Below, one piece after another: positions 34,870-43,639 of a stretch of 64,000 nt of DNA. The stretch comes from an uncultured Clostridia bacterium (lineage in GTDB: Bacteria; Bacillota; Clostridia; Christensenellales; Pumilibacteraceae), in NCBI GenBank assembly GCA_934270565.1, contig CAKQPR010000009.1, forward strand, positions 1 to 64,000. The letters are read 5' to 3'. Position 1 is the first letter of the stretch. Each line of letters opens with the position of its first letter. Below the pieces are notes generated by a model. It was not told where the DNA came from. It made no database searches and saw nothing but the letters and a program-made list of their open reading frames with translations. Position numbers and translations under genes: made by a program.

Positions 34870-35853
34870 ATGGAAAACAATACCGCGTCTCAAAAAACCG
34901 TGCTCGAAAACCCGAACGCGCGTAAAAAATCGTGGCTTGACCGCTACGACGATCTGCCAAAACCTCTCCGCAAAGGCAAGTACCCGTTCATACTGATGGG
35001 AACGTTCTTTCCGATAGTTTCGTTCTTCGTGTTCTATGTCGGAATCAATTTTTCGTCCATACTTCTCGCGTTTCAGAAAACGCAGTTTACGGGCGGCAAA
35101 GAGGTTACGAGCTGGACGCTCGAGAATTTCGTTTCCGTGTTCAAGGCGTTCGGCAACGTGGACGGCGACTTTTTCATCGCGCTCAAAAACACCGCGATCT
35201 TGTGGACGGTCGATCTTCTGATGATTATTCCCGTGTTCCTGATCGCATACGGATTCAGTAAAAATATGCCCGGGTCGAAATTTTTCCGCATTATGCTGTA
35301 TATCCCGTCCATAATTTCCGCTACGGCGTTCGGCGTAATGATAACGAGTATTCTGCAGGCAAACGTGGGCGCGCTTCCCGTGATATTCAAAAAGATCGGA
35401 ATAAATCTTCCGCCGCTGCTCACCTCTTACGAGCACGCGTACCCCACGGTAATCGGCTATTGCGTCTGGGCGGGCTTTTACGCCAACAACCTCATTTTCG
35501 AGGGCGCTATCCGTCGTATTCCGAAAGAAGTCGTGGAAGCGGCGCAGCTCGACGGCGCAAGCAAATTTCAGGAAATCACGCGCATAACCCTTCCTATGGT
35601 ATGGGGAACGCTCTCGACGATACTCATTATCAAAGTGTCGCAGATATTCACGATCACGGGACCCATTCTCACGCTCACGAACGGAGCTTACAATACCCAG
35701 ACGCTCAACTTCTGGTTCTATAAATCGGTAGCGGTGGACGGCTCGTACAATATGCCCGCGGCGGGCGGTATCGTGCTCACGCTGGCGGCGCTCCCGATCG
35801 TGTTCGGCTTCCGCGCGATCATGAACCGTATAAACGCGGACGTAGAGTACTGA
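34870..35853 (+). CDS. ABC sugar transporter permease, LplB/UgpA type
   Basis: A 327-aa CUT1-type permease with six hydrophobic segments and the EAA loop KEVVEAAQLDGASKFQEIT. Its cytoplasmic N-terminus contains YDDLPKPLRKGKYPF, nearly the same pattern as the operon A permease. An AGGAGAGGAG site precedes the ATG by a short gap. It pairs with the next permease. Confidence 0.93.
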   Translation: MENNTASQKTVLENPNARKKSWLDRYDDLPKPLRKGKYPFILMGTFFPIVSFFVFYVGINFSSILLAFQKTQFTGGKEVTSWTLENFVSVFKAFGNVDGDFFIALKNTAILWTVDLLMIIPVFLIAYGFSKNMPGSKFFRIMLYIPSIISATAFGVMITSILQANVGALPVIFKKIGINLPPLLTSYEHAYPTVIGYCVWAGFYANNLIFEGAIRRIPKEVVEAAQLDGASKFQEITRITLPMVWGTLSTILIIKVSQIFTITGPILTLTNGAYNTQTLNFWFYKSVAVDGSYNMPAAGGIVLTLAALPIVFGFRAIMNRINADVEY

Positions 35854-35868
35854 GAGGGGGGAGGCATT

Positions 35869-36768
35869 ATGGAAACTACTACAATCAAAACCCCCGAAAC
35901 GAAAGCGGTAAAAATAAACGAGCCCCGCGCGAAAAAATCGGTAAACGTCTTTCAGATCGTGCTGTTTATCTTCCTTGCGCTGTGGACGATTTCGATGCTT
36001 TACTGCATTTTCTGGCTTATAAACAACTCGCTCAAAGATCAGCTCGAATACGAATTCGATCAGGTTTCCCTCGCGAAGCATCCGCTTAAAAACGTAAAGA
36101 ATTATCTGCTGGTGTTCACCGACTTCAACGTTCGAAATACCGAATTTTTCGGAATGTTGTGGAACACTATATGGGTGACTGCCGGCAATATCGTCCTTCA
36201 GGTCGGCTCGTCGATACTGTTTTCGTACATTGTGGCGCGGTATAAATTCCCCTTCCGCAACACCATTTACTTTATCGTACTCGTGCGAATGATGCTGCCC
36301 ATCGTCGGCTCGCTGCCCGCAACGTACAAAATGTACGACGCGCTCCATATGACGAATTCGCCGCTTATTCTTATTCAGAACCTCTCGGGCACGGCGAACT
36401 TCCTTATATATTACGCCGCGTGCAAGGGTCTGTCCGCTTCGTATGCGGAGGCGGCTTATATCGACGGAGCAAATCATATTCAGGTGTTTTTCAAGGTAAT
36501 GCTCCCGCAGCTTAGCGGAATCATCACCGCAACGGTAATCACCTCGTTCATTGCCAACTGGAACGAGTATATGACGTTCATACTTTACCTCGACAATTTC
36601 CCGTCGCTCGCGACCGCGCTTTACTACTACAAGCTCTCCAAAGCCGACGAAAACTATCCGCTTCTTCTTGCGGCGGTTACGCTCAGCATAGTGCCGGTAG
36701 TGGTAGTGTTCGCGTGCTTCCAGAAGTACTTTATCAATATCGACATCAGCGGCGGTATGAAAGGCTGA
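35869..36768 (+). CDS. ABC sugar transporter permease, AraQ/LplC type
   Basis: A 299-aa permease with six hydrophobic segments, the EAA loop AEAAYIDGANHIQVFFKVMLP, and the GGMKG ending. It is the paralogue of the 303-aa operon A permease. GAGAGGGGGGAGG lies just upstream. It forms the membrane channel with the preceding gene; no ATPase gene is nearby. Confidence 0.93.
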   Translation: METTTIKTPETKAVKINEPRAKKSVNVFQIVLFIFLALWTISMLYCIFWLINNSLKDQLEYEFDQVSLAKHPLKNVKNYLLVFTDFNVRNTEFFGMLWNTIWVTAGNIVLQVGSSILFSYIVARYKFPFRNTIYFIVLVRMMLPIVGSLPATYKMYDALHMTNSPLILIQNLSGTANFLIYYAACKGLSASYAEAAYIDGANHIQVFFKVMLPQLSGIITATVITSFIANWNEYMTFILYLDNFPSLATALYYYKLSKADENYPLLLAAVTLSIVPVVVVFACFQKYFINIDISGGMKG

Positions 36769-36812
36769 TTATCCATAAAACCACGTAATACGACAAAAAA
36801 GGAGAAAGAAAA

Positions 36813-38381
36813 ATGAAAAAACTCGTAAAAATCGCGGCAACATTGCTCGCGGCGCTCACAGCGGTTTCGTGCGTTGCGTGCGGACCGACAAGCGGCGGAG
36901 TAATCAAAAACCCGAACACGCTCAATATCAGCGTGTTCGAGGGCGGTTACGGTACCGAAGTCATCGAACAGATCGCCGAGGGCTTCAAAGCGGAAAACCC
37001 GGGGACGGACTTCCATATCGAAAAAATAAGACTGTTCTCCGAGCCCGTTTCGCAGCTCGAGGCGGACAGGTACGTCGCCGACGTCATGATTTCCACGACA
37101 AACTTTACAAAGCTCGGAATAAAGGGAAAAATGCTGGATATTACAGATATTTACGACGGATACGCTTACGACGAGGACGGAACGATCACCGTCAAAGAAA
37201 AGCTCGGGGAAGCCGCGGACGTGAGCAATTTCGACGGCAAATACTATCAGATTCCCGTACATAACGGCTACACCGGCATCGTGTACAACAAAGTGTACCT
37301 CGACGCCGTGTTCGGCTCGGAAGGGTATACCTTGCCCGCGACTTCGCAGGAACTTATCGAATTCTGCGACAAAGTTTCGGCAAAGGGCGGCTGGTCGTTC
37401 GTGTACACCAACGCGACCGAGGCGGAATACGCGATCTGGCTCCGCGACCTGTGGACGGCGCAGTACCTCGGTTATGAAAAGTACTCGGACTACTTCGACA
37501 TTACCGTTCCCGCTGCCGACGGAACCAAGAAAACCGCCGAAACTTACGAAGAACTTTCGGATTCGATGAAAGCCGCGCGACTCAGCGCGCTCACCCCGCT
37601 TACCAAACTTATGAAATTCGGTAACGGCTACGTTCCCGAAAGCGCGGGAAGTATGACGTTCAAGCAGGCTCAGGCGTACTTCTGCGGCTATTCGGCGCAG
37701 GAAGATATGAAAACGGTGGGCGGCAAAAAGGGCACGGCGTTTATGATCAACGGCGACTGGCTTTGGGGCGAAATCGAAAAGTACGCCGCGGCGGTCGAGC
37801 TCGACGTAAGGTTTATGCGCACTCCCGTAAATTCGTCCGTTATCGACAACTGCGAATCGGTAAACACCGAAACCGAGCTTCGCGAAGTAATTAAATATAT
37901 CGATTCGGTTATCGACGGCGGCACGGTCGCTCGTCCCGAATACCTCACCGACGCCGATTACGCGTACCTTTACGAAGCGCGCCGCATGGCGTGGGCGACC
38001 CACGGTCAGCAGGTAGCGGCTATCCCCGCAAACTGCCAGAACGCCGAACTTTCCAAAAAATTCATTCAGTACCTTGCTTCCGACGCGGCTTGCGCGATCT
38101 ATTCGTCCGCGCTCAAAGGGCTTATTTCGCCGTTCGATAAGGACGAGAAATTCGGCGGCAACGGAACGAATTTCACTTCGTCCGTGAGCTCGTCGTTCAG
38201 AAAAGGACTTAAAGTCACCGACCTTAACACCGTGTACACGCTTTACGGCGGACTGAGGCTGTTCGGCGGGTACTATTTCTCGCAGAACCTCTATAACGGC
38301 AAATCGCCCGAAGAATTCATCACGATCTGCGACACCGCGCTTTCGGCGAGATGGGAAAACATCAAGACCGCAAAGGGTTAA
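36813..38381 (+). CDS. Extracellular solute-binding lipoprotein of the ABC transporter
   Basis: A 522-aa family 1 solute-binding protein with lipobox SCVAC, mature start NTLNISVFEGGYGTEVIEQ, the GIVYNKVYLD hinge strand, and a C-terminal KKFIQYLASDAACAIYSS segment matching that of the operon A protein. It should capture an oligosaccharide for the two permeases upstream. AAAGGAG precedes the ATG. Confidence 0.92.
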   Translation: MKKLVKIAATLLAALTAVSCVACGPTSGGVIKNPNTLNISVFEGGYGTEVIEQIAEGFKAENPGTDFHIEKIRLFSEPVSQLEADRYVADVMISTTNFTKLGIKGKMLDITDIYDGYAYDEDGTITVKEKLGEAADVSNFDGKYYQIPVHNGYTGIVYNKVYLDAVFGSEGYTLPATSQELIEFCDKVSAKGGWSFVYTNATEAEYAIWLRDLWTAQYLGYEKYSDYFDITVPAADGTKKTAETYEELSDSMKAARLSALTPLTKLMKFGNGYVPESAGSMTFKQAQAYFCGYSAQEDMKTVGGKKGTAFMINGDWLWGEIEKYAAAVELDVRFMRTPVNSSVIDNCESVNTETELREVIKYIDSVIDGGTVARPEYLTDADYAYLYEARRMAWATHGQQVAAIPANCQNAELSKKFIQYLASDAACAIYSSALKGLISPFDKDEKFGGNGTNFTSSVSSSFRKGLKVTDLNTVYTLYGGLRLFGGYYFSQNLYNGKSPEEFITICDTALSARWENIKTAKG

Positions 38382-38404
38382 TAAATAAAATCGGAGGGAA
38401 AACA

Positions 38405-41400
38405 ATGAAAAAGAGAATTCTGATTGCTTTATCGGTGATCGCGATCGTTATGACGATGTTCGGCGTGACGGCGTGCGGCGGTAAAAGCGAAGCGTTCCTC
38501 ACTCCCGCGACTTCCGCGAGCGTGAAGATCGACGAAGAGAACAAGACCATGACGGTAGAAGCGGGCGTTACTTCGAGTATTCCGCAAGCCGCCGTAACGG
38601 ACAAGGACGGCAATATCCTTTCCGATTACGTCGTTACCCGTCTCGTAACCAAGCCCGACGGAACTAAAAGTCCCGCTACGGTTACGCTCAGCCACGGCGA
38701 CGAACTCACCGTGAAATACACGGCGGTAAAGGGAGAAGAGAAGCTCGAAAAAACGTATTCGCTCAAGTGCTACGATACGATTCTGCCCACGCTTACCTTC
38801 CTTAACCTCAGCCGCACTTACGCCGAGGGAACTACGATCACGATCGGCTTTACCGACGTTTCGGCGGACCTCGACCGCGAAAATTCGACCCTCACGCTCA
38901 GAAACGTAACCGCGAATACTACCGAAAATATTTCGCTCGACGCGGGTTGCGAGTTTATCGCGACGGCGGGCGAGTATACGCTTACCGCGGCGCTCAAAGA
39001 CCTTTCGGGCAACGAAAACACGATCGAGAAAAGCTTTAAGGTCGTGGCTCCGTTCACCGACGAAAACGTGGACGATCACTGTATCTGGGATTTCAACGAG
39101 GAAGGTTATCTTGCCAACGTGGCGTTCGCCGCGGACGGAGACACCGCGGACGCGACTATCGTTGACGATACCGACGGCGAAAATCCGATCAAAGCGCTTA
39201 AAATTTCGGCAAAAGCCGGCAAAACCTACAACGTTACGTTCACAAAAGGCGCGACGCTTCGTATCTACGAACAGGAAGCGATCTCCTTCCGCGTAAAATC
39301 CGACAAGATCGTCGATATTTTCGAAGTGTACAACGCCGACGACGGCACGATGTATGATCTTTCGTGGAAAACGGGCGGCTACGACGGTTATATCACCGCT
39401 TACGCGCCGATTTCCACCCTGTTCAACGAGGGCTACGAGCTCAGCGCGCTCAAAGTCAAGCTTTCGACAGAAGTCGATACCGATATTTATATCGACTACA
39501 TAGGCTATACCGATCCCGCGCCGATCTTCACCGACGACGATCTGCCCGAAAATATGCTCGCGGCTTTCGACGAAGCGGGCTATCTCGAACGCATTTCGGC
39601 GGCGAGCGGCAAGGATCATACCACGTTCAACGCAAGTTGGAGCTACGAAGCGGCGGCGGATTGCCCTGCGGGATCGACCGACGGCGCGATAAAATTCGTC
39701 TCGTCCACCGACCCCGCAACCACGTCCGACAAACAGGCGCGCGACGGCTTTACGTATCGGTTCAATAAGCGCCTCAAAGCAAGCGATTTCAAAAATCTCG
39801 CGTTCCGCGTGTATTGCGAGGGAGAATTCTCTACACTCTCGCTCAGCTTCAGCGACCGTAAAAAAGGCGACACGGTATACCGTTGGGTCGGGGGAGCGCT
39901 CGGCGTTAAGAACGAGTGGATAACAGTCCGCGTTCCCTCGGATAAGCTCGCCGAAACCCTCAAGGGCTGCGAGAATATCGTATCCGTTTGTGTGCGTTTT
40001 CATCGTCCCGCTACTTCGCCCACAGGCGCGGTATTGTATCTGGACGGTATTTCCAACATAGAGGCAGGTTACGCCGATTATAACTACGATTTCGGCTCGC
40101 TCAACGACCCCGACTTCTACGCCGCCGAGGCAATAGACGGCGGTACGGTTATCGGCATGGTAGCGGACGGAGCGGCAAAGGACGGCTATGCGCTCAAAGC
40201 GGTTACCGCTTACGGCACCAAATCGGGCGTAAAAATCAACTTTAACGATCTCGACGTTTCGGAATATTCCGAAGTGCGCGTAAGACTTCGCTCCGCCAAC
40301 CCCTCCAACGCTTCGCAAACCGCCGTTGGTATCTATCTCAACGGATCGGCGTCTACAAGCAAATACGGCGCTTTCGGTACGTATACCACGATAGATATTA
40401 AACAGTACCTCGGCAGCGACAAGCTCTCGTCGATCGAATTCGCGCGGCAAACCGTAAAGGGCGTCGAAATTTATATCGACAGCATTACTTTCGTTCGTCC
40501 TACCGACTATTCGCAGGTAAATTACGACTTCTCGGGCGAGGACGATTACGATCTCGTCACCGCTAGCGAGTATAACGGCGGCGAGGTAGAGGGTATAGTC
40601 GCAGACGCCGCGGCAACCGACGGCTTCGCGCTCAAGGCGAACACCACGGACGGAAGAGACGGCACAGGCAAGGGCGTTTCGATCCGCTTCGATCATATCG
40701 ACCTCAGCCTTTACGAAAGAGTAATAGTCAGACTTCGCACCGAAGGTGGCGCTATCAGTATAGGCGCCAACGGCAAGGGCTATATCGGCGGTTTCGGCGA
40801 GTACGCCACCTATGATAAAGGCAGTATAAACATTTTGAATTACGCTACAAAACTTACCGAACTCGGTATCACGCACCTCGATTCGATCGAAATCTATCGC
40901 AACGTTGCTAATATCGCGATTTATATCGACAGTATTACGTTCGTCGAGCCTACCGATTACAGCCGCGTCAATTACGACTTCTCGGGCGAAACCGATTACG
41001 ACCTTCGCGCCGTTTCGGGATATAACGGAGCTTCGGTAGCGGGCATTGTTGCGGACAGCGCGGCGAAAGACGGCTACGCGCTCAAAGGAAGTACGGCAAA
41101 CACCGACAATTCGGGCATAAAGATACTTTTCGACAATATCAAAGTAGACGATTATGCGGCTATATACCTCAGACTGCGCGCGACAAACAGCGTAAGCATT
41201 ACCGTCAACGGCGTGGGGTCGAAATTCGGCGCTTACAGCACGTATACCAACTACGATATTTCCGCCGTTGCGAAGAGCAATTCGATCGAATATCTTACCT
41301 CGATCGAAATATTCAGATCGAAATTGCCGCTCGACATCTACGTCGATTGCGTAATCTTTGAAGAAAAACCTGATTTCTCGAAGATAAATTACGACTTCTC

Positions 41401-42673
41401 GTCGGCTGACGATTACGATATGAAGATCGTGTCGAGCTATAACGGCGGCACGGTAAGCGGAATAGTTGCGGACGCAACCGCAACCGACGGCTTTGCGCTC
41501 AAAGCGACAACCGTATCGGGAGGAGCCAACGGCGTCAGGATCGCGTTCGACGATCTTACCGTTGCGGACTATATCGGCATTTACGTAACTTTAAGAACGG
41601 AAACCGCAAACACCGGAGATCAAGCGAAACAAGTAAGCTTGTACATAAACGACGAGTTCGGTACAAACATTTACTACAATTATTTCGCCGGCTACAAGCG
41701 AGTAAATATCCTTTCGCTTATGAAGGCTAAGGGCATAACGGACACTACGCTATCCGCATTTACCGTTGCGCGCAACGTTTCGAACATCGACGTTTATATC
41801 GACAAGATCGAATTCGTAAAGAAAACGGACGCGTCCAGATACGATTACAAATTCGATTCCGCAAACGACAGCGATCTCGAAATCGTATCGTCTTTCGAGG
41901 GAAGAGCCGATTATTCTTTGCTAGAGGACAGTACGGCAACCGGCGGATATGCGATCAGCGGTCAGGTAAAAGACAACAAAGGTTTGCAGATTTCGTTTAA
42001 CGATCTCAACGTAAGCGATTATGCAAAAATCACATTGAGATACCGCTCGACCGACGGCGTTCAGTTCTATGCAAACGGCGGAACAGCGATCAAATATGTA
42101 GCAAAAGCGGATGCGTATGCCGAGATTGATCTGCTTGCGGCGCTGAAAGAGGGGTCCTTTACCACGCTTTCGTCTATCGAAACAGGCAGAGACCGCGCAA
42201 CGCCGACTGTCTGGATCGACAGTATCACGTTCGTTAAGTGGAGCGAAATCAACTACGACTTCTCGAGCGCGGACGATATCGATATGACTGTTGTATCCAA
42301 ACAGGGCGACGGAAAAGACATCGGTATGGTAGCGGACGAGAAAGCAACCGACGGATTTGCGCTCAAAGCGGTTACCGGAAATAACGGCGGCGTCAAGATT
42401 GCGTTTAACAACCTTGATATAAGCGAATACGAAACGATAACGCTCAGAATCCGCACCGAATCGACGGCTGCAAGCCCGCAAATAAACGTTAACGTTAACG
42501 ATACGAGCAACAATCTCGAATGGAAAAAATACGACGAATATACCGAAATCGAACTCGTTGCGGCAATGAAGAACAAAAACATAAATACGCTTTCGTCGAT
42601 ATTGCTTTACCGTAACGTTCCGAACACGACGATTTACGTAGACAGCGTTACGTTAGTTAAGAAAACCGCTTAA
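38405..42673 (+). CDS. Giant surface lipoprotein with six tandem ~145-aa repeats (1422 aa)
   Basis: A secreted lipoprotein with lipobox GVTAC. After two Ig-like domains (DTILPTLTFLNLSRTY, then AALKDLSGNENTIEKSF) and two larger beta modules, it carries six tandem repeats. They begin near residues 559, 704, 855, 996, 1147 and 1283, each opening like INYDFSSADDYDM, passing through ATDGFALKA, and closing like IYIDSITFV. The repeat pattern resembles jelly-roll carbohydrate-binding modules, so multivalent glycan capture is inferred. ATG 38405 follows GGAGG and starts the signal peptide; an upstream in-frame ATG at 38351 lies inside the previous gene. Confidence 0.78.
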   Translation: MKKRILIALSVIAIVMTMFGVTACGGKSEAFLTPATSASVKIDEENKTMTVEAGVTSSIPQAAVTDKDGNILSDYVVTRLVTKPDGTKSPATVTLSHGDELTVKYTAVKGEEKLEKTYSLKCYDTILPTLTFLNLSRTYAEGTTITIGFTDVSADLDRENSTLTLRNVTANTTENISLDAGCEFIATAGEYTLTAALKDLSGNENTIEKSFKVVAPFTDENVDDHCIWDFNEEGYLANVAFAADGDTADATIVDDTDGENPIKALKISAKAGKTYNVTFTKGATLRIYEQEAISFRVKSDKIVDIFEVYNADDGTMYDLSWKTGGYDGYITAYAPISTLFNEGYELSALKVKLSTEVDTDIYIDYIGYTDPAPIFTDDDLPENMLAAFDEAGYLERISAASGKDHTTFNASWSYEAAADCPAGSTDGAIKFVSSTDPATTSDKQARDGFTYRFNKRLKASDFKNLAFRVYCEGEFSTLSLSFSDRKKGDTVYRWVGGALGVKNEWITVRVPSDKLAETLKGCENIVSVCVRFHRPATSPTGAVLYLDGISNIEAGYADYNYDFGSLNDPDFYAAEAIDGGTVIGMVADGAAKDGYALKAVTAYGTKSGVKINFNDLDVSEYSEVRVRLRSANPSNASQTAVGIYLNGSASTSKYGAFGTYTTIDIKQYLGSDKLSSIEFARQTVKGVEIYIDSITFVRPTDYSQVNYDFSGEDDYDLVTASEYNGGEVEGIVADAAATDGFALKANTTDGRDGTGKGVSIRFDHIDLSLYERVIVRLRTEGGAISIGANGKGYIGGFGEYATYDKGSINILNYATKLTELGITHLDSIEIYRNVANIAIYIDSITFVEPTDYSRVNYDFSGETDYDLRAVSGYNGASVAGIVADSAAKDGYALKGSTANTDNSGIKILFDNIKVDDYAAIYLRLRATNSVSITVNGVGSKFGAYSTYTNYDISAVAKSNSIEYLTSIEIFRSKLPLDIYVDCVIFEEKPDFSKINYDFSSADDYDMKIVSSYNGGTVSGIVADATATDGFALKATTVSGGANGVRIAFDDLTVADYIGIYVTLRTETANTGDQAKQVSLYINDEFGTNIYYNYFAGYKRVNILSLMKAKGITDTTLSAFTVARNVSNIDVYIDKIEFVKKTDASRYDYKFDSANDSDLEIVSSFEGRADYSLLEDSTATGGYAISGQVKDNKGLQISFNDLNVSDYAKITLRYRSTDGVQFYANGGTAIKYVAKADAYAEIDLLAALKEGSFTTLSSIETGRDRATPTVWIDSITFVKWSEINYDFSSADDIDMTVVSKQGDGKDIGMVADEKATDGFALKAVTGNNGGVKIAFNNLDISEYETITLRIRTESTAASPQINVNVNDTSNNLEWKKYDEYTEIELVAAMKNKNINTLSSILLYRNVPNTTIYVDSVTLVKKTA

Positions 42674-42679
42674 ACAGTT

Positions 42680-43612
42680 ATGAAAAAGAAAAAACTTGCG
42701 ATTGCGATCGTTACAATCGCGTTGTGCGCCGTCGCGGCGGTAGTCGCGCTGTGGGTATCGGGAGCGTTCAGACACGCTTCCGGACCCGCAAACGGCGGCA
42801 GCGGAGGAAAAGAGCAGGAACAAATCGGCTACGAAGGACTTAACCTCGTGGGAGAGACGAGTTTTGCCGCATACGAGAACGAAGTTTTCACCGTGCCGCT
42901 TCCCGTAGTAAAGAACGGCGACGGCGAAACCGTGCCGCTCGAAGTCACGTTTACCGTCACCGATTCGTCTTACAGGGCGCAGGGCAAGGACGGCAACACC
43001 GTAAAACTTGCCGTGGGAATGTACACGATAAAGTTTATTCTCAAAGACCGCACGCTCGACTGCGAGCCGCTAACGGCTTCGCTCGAAGTGACGGAGCGCG
43101 GCAGACGGGTTTTGTGCGACTTTTCGACCGAAGCCGAAGTCGCAAGAGTAACCGCTCAACCGACCGTAAATTACGGAACGAACAACGGCACGAAAAAGTT
43201 TATTTCGTCGTTCGGCGGCAGACAGGGACTTCTGGAATATGCCGTGGGTAACGGCGCGACGGGCGTAATGAGCGGCAACCGCGACGGCTTTTACGTTCCG
43301 TTCGCCACGCCGCTTGCCGTCGGTGAAATCGCTTCGGTACGGTTCGTGGCGTATGTGATCGGCGAGCAGGAAACGCGCGTTGCGTTCGGGCTTAAATGCG
43401 ACGGCGACTTCGGCAAAGATTATTTCTGGTTTCAGACCGGCAAAAACACATGGCAGAATTACGGAATAACGACCGAAAAGCTCGTTTCGAAATGGCAGGA
43501 CAATCACGGCGGCGAAACGCCCGTTTCGATCGAAGGAATTTATATCCGACTTCCGTCCGCGAGCGCCGGCGCTAAAATCTACCTCGATCTTATCTATTGC
43601 GTAAACAAATAA
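42680..43612 (+). CDS. Membrane-anchored extracellular protein with a carbohydrate-module-like C-terminus
   Basis: A 310-aa protein with a KKKK start and a hydrophobic segment at about residues 6-28 without a lipobox cysteine at its end, so it is probably held by an uncleaved anchor. A Gly/Ser linker follows (GGSGGK). Next come an Ig-like domain and a C-terminal beta module (RRVLCDFSTEAEV, then GAKIYLDLIYCVNK) that resembles one unit of the preceding giant lipoprotein. It begins 7 bp after that gene without a clear Shine-Dalgarno, suggesting coupled translation. The function is unknown; surface glycan binding is a guess. Confidence 0.65.
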   Translation: MKKKKLAIAIVTIALCAVAAVVALWVSGAFRHASGPANGGSGGKEQEQIGYEGLNLVGETSFAAYENEVFTVPLPVVKNGDGETVPLEVTFTVTDSSYRAQGKDGNTVKLAVGMYTIKFILKDRTLDCEPLTASLEVTERGRRVLCDFSTEAEVARVTAQPTVNYGTNNGTKKFISSFGGRQGLLEYAVGNGATGVMSGNRDGFYVPFATPLAVGEIASVRFVAYVIGEQETRVAFGLKCDGDFGKDYFWFQTGKNTWQNYGITTEKLVSKWQDNHGGETPVSIEGIYIRLPSASAGAKIYLDLIYCVNK

Positions 43613-43639
43613 TTTTACACCCGAAAACACGGAGCGCGT

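Noticed and set aside
38429..40876. An 815-codon minus-strand frame opposite the 1422-aa lipoprotein.
   Set aside because: Same reason: antisense to a repeat-rich gene with lipobox and Shine-Dalgarno.
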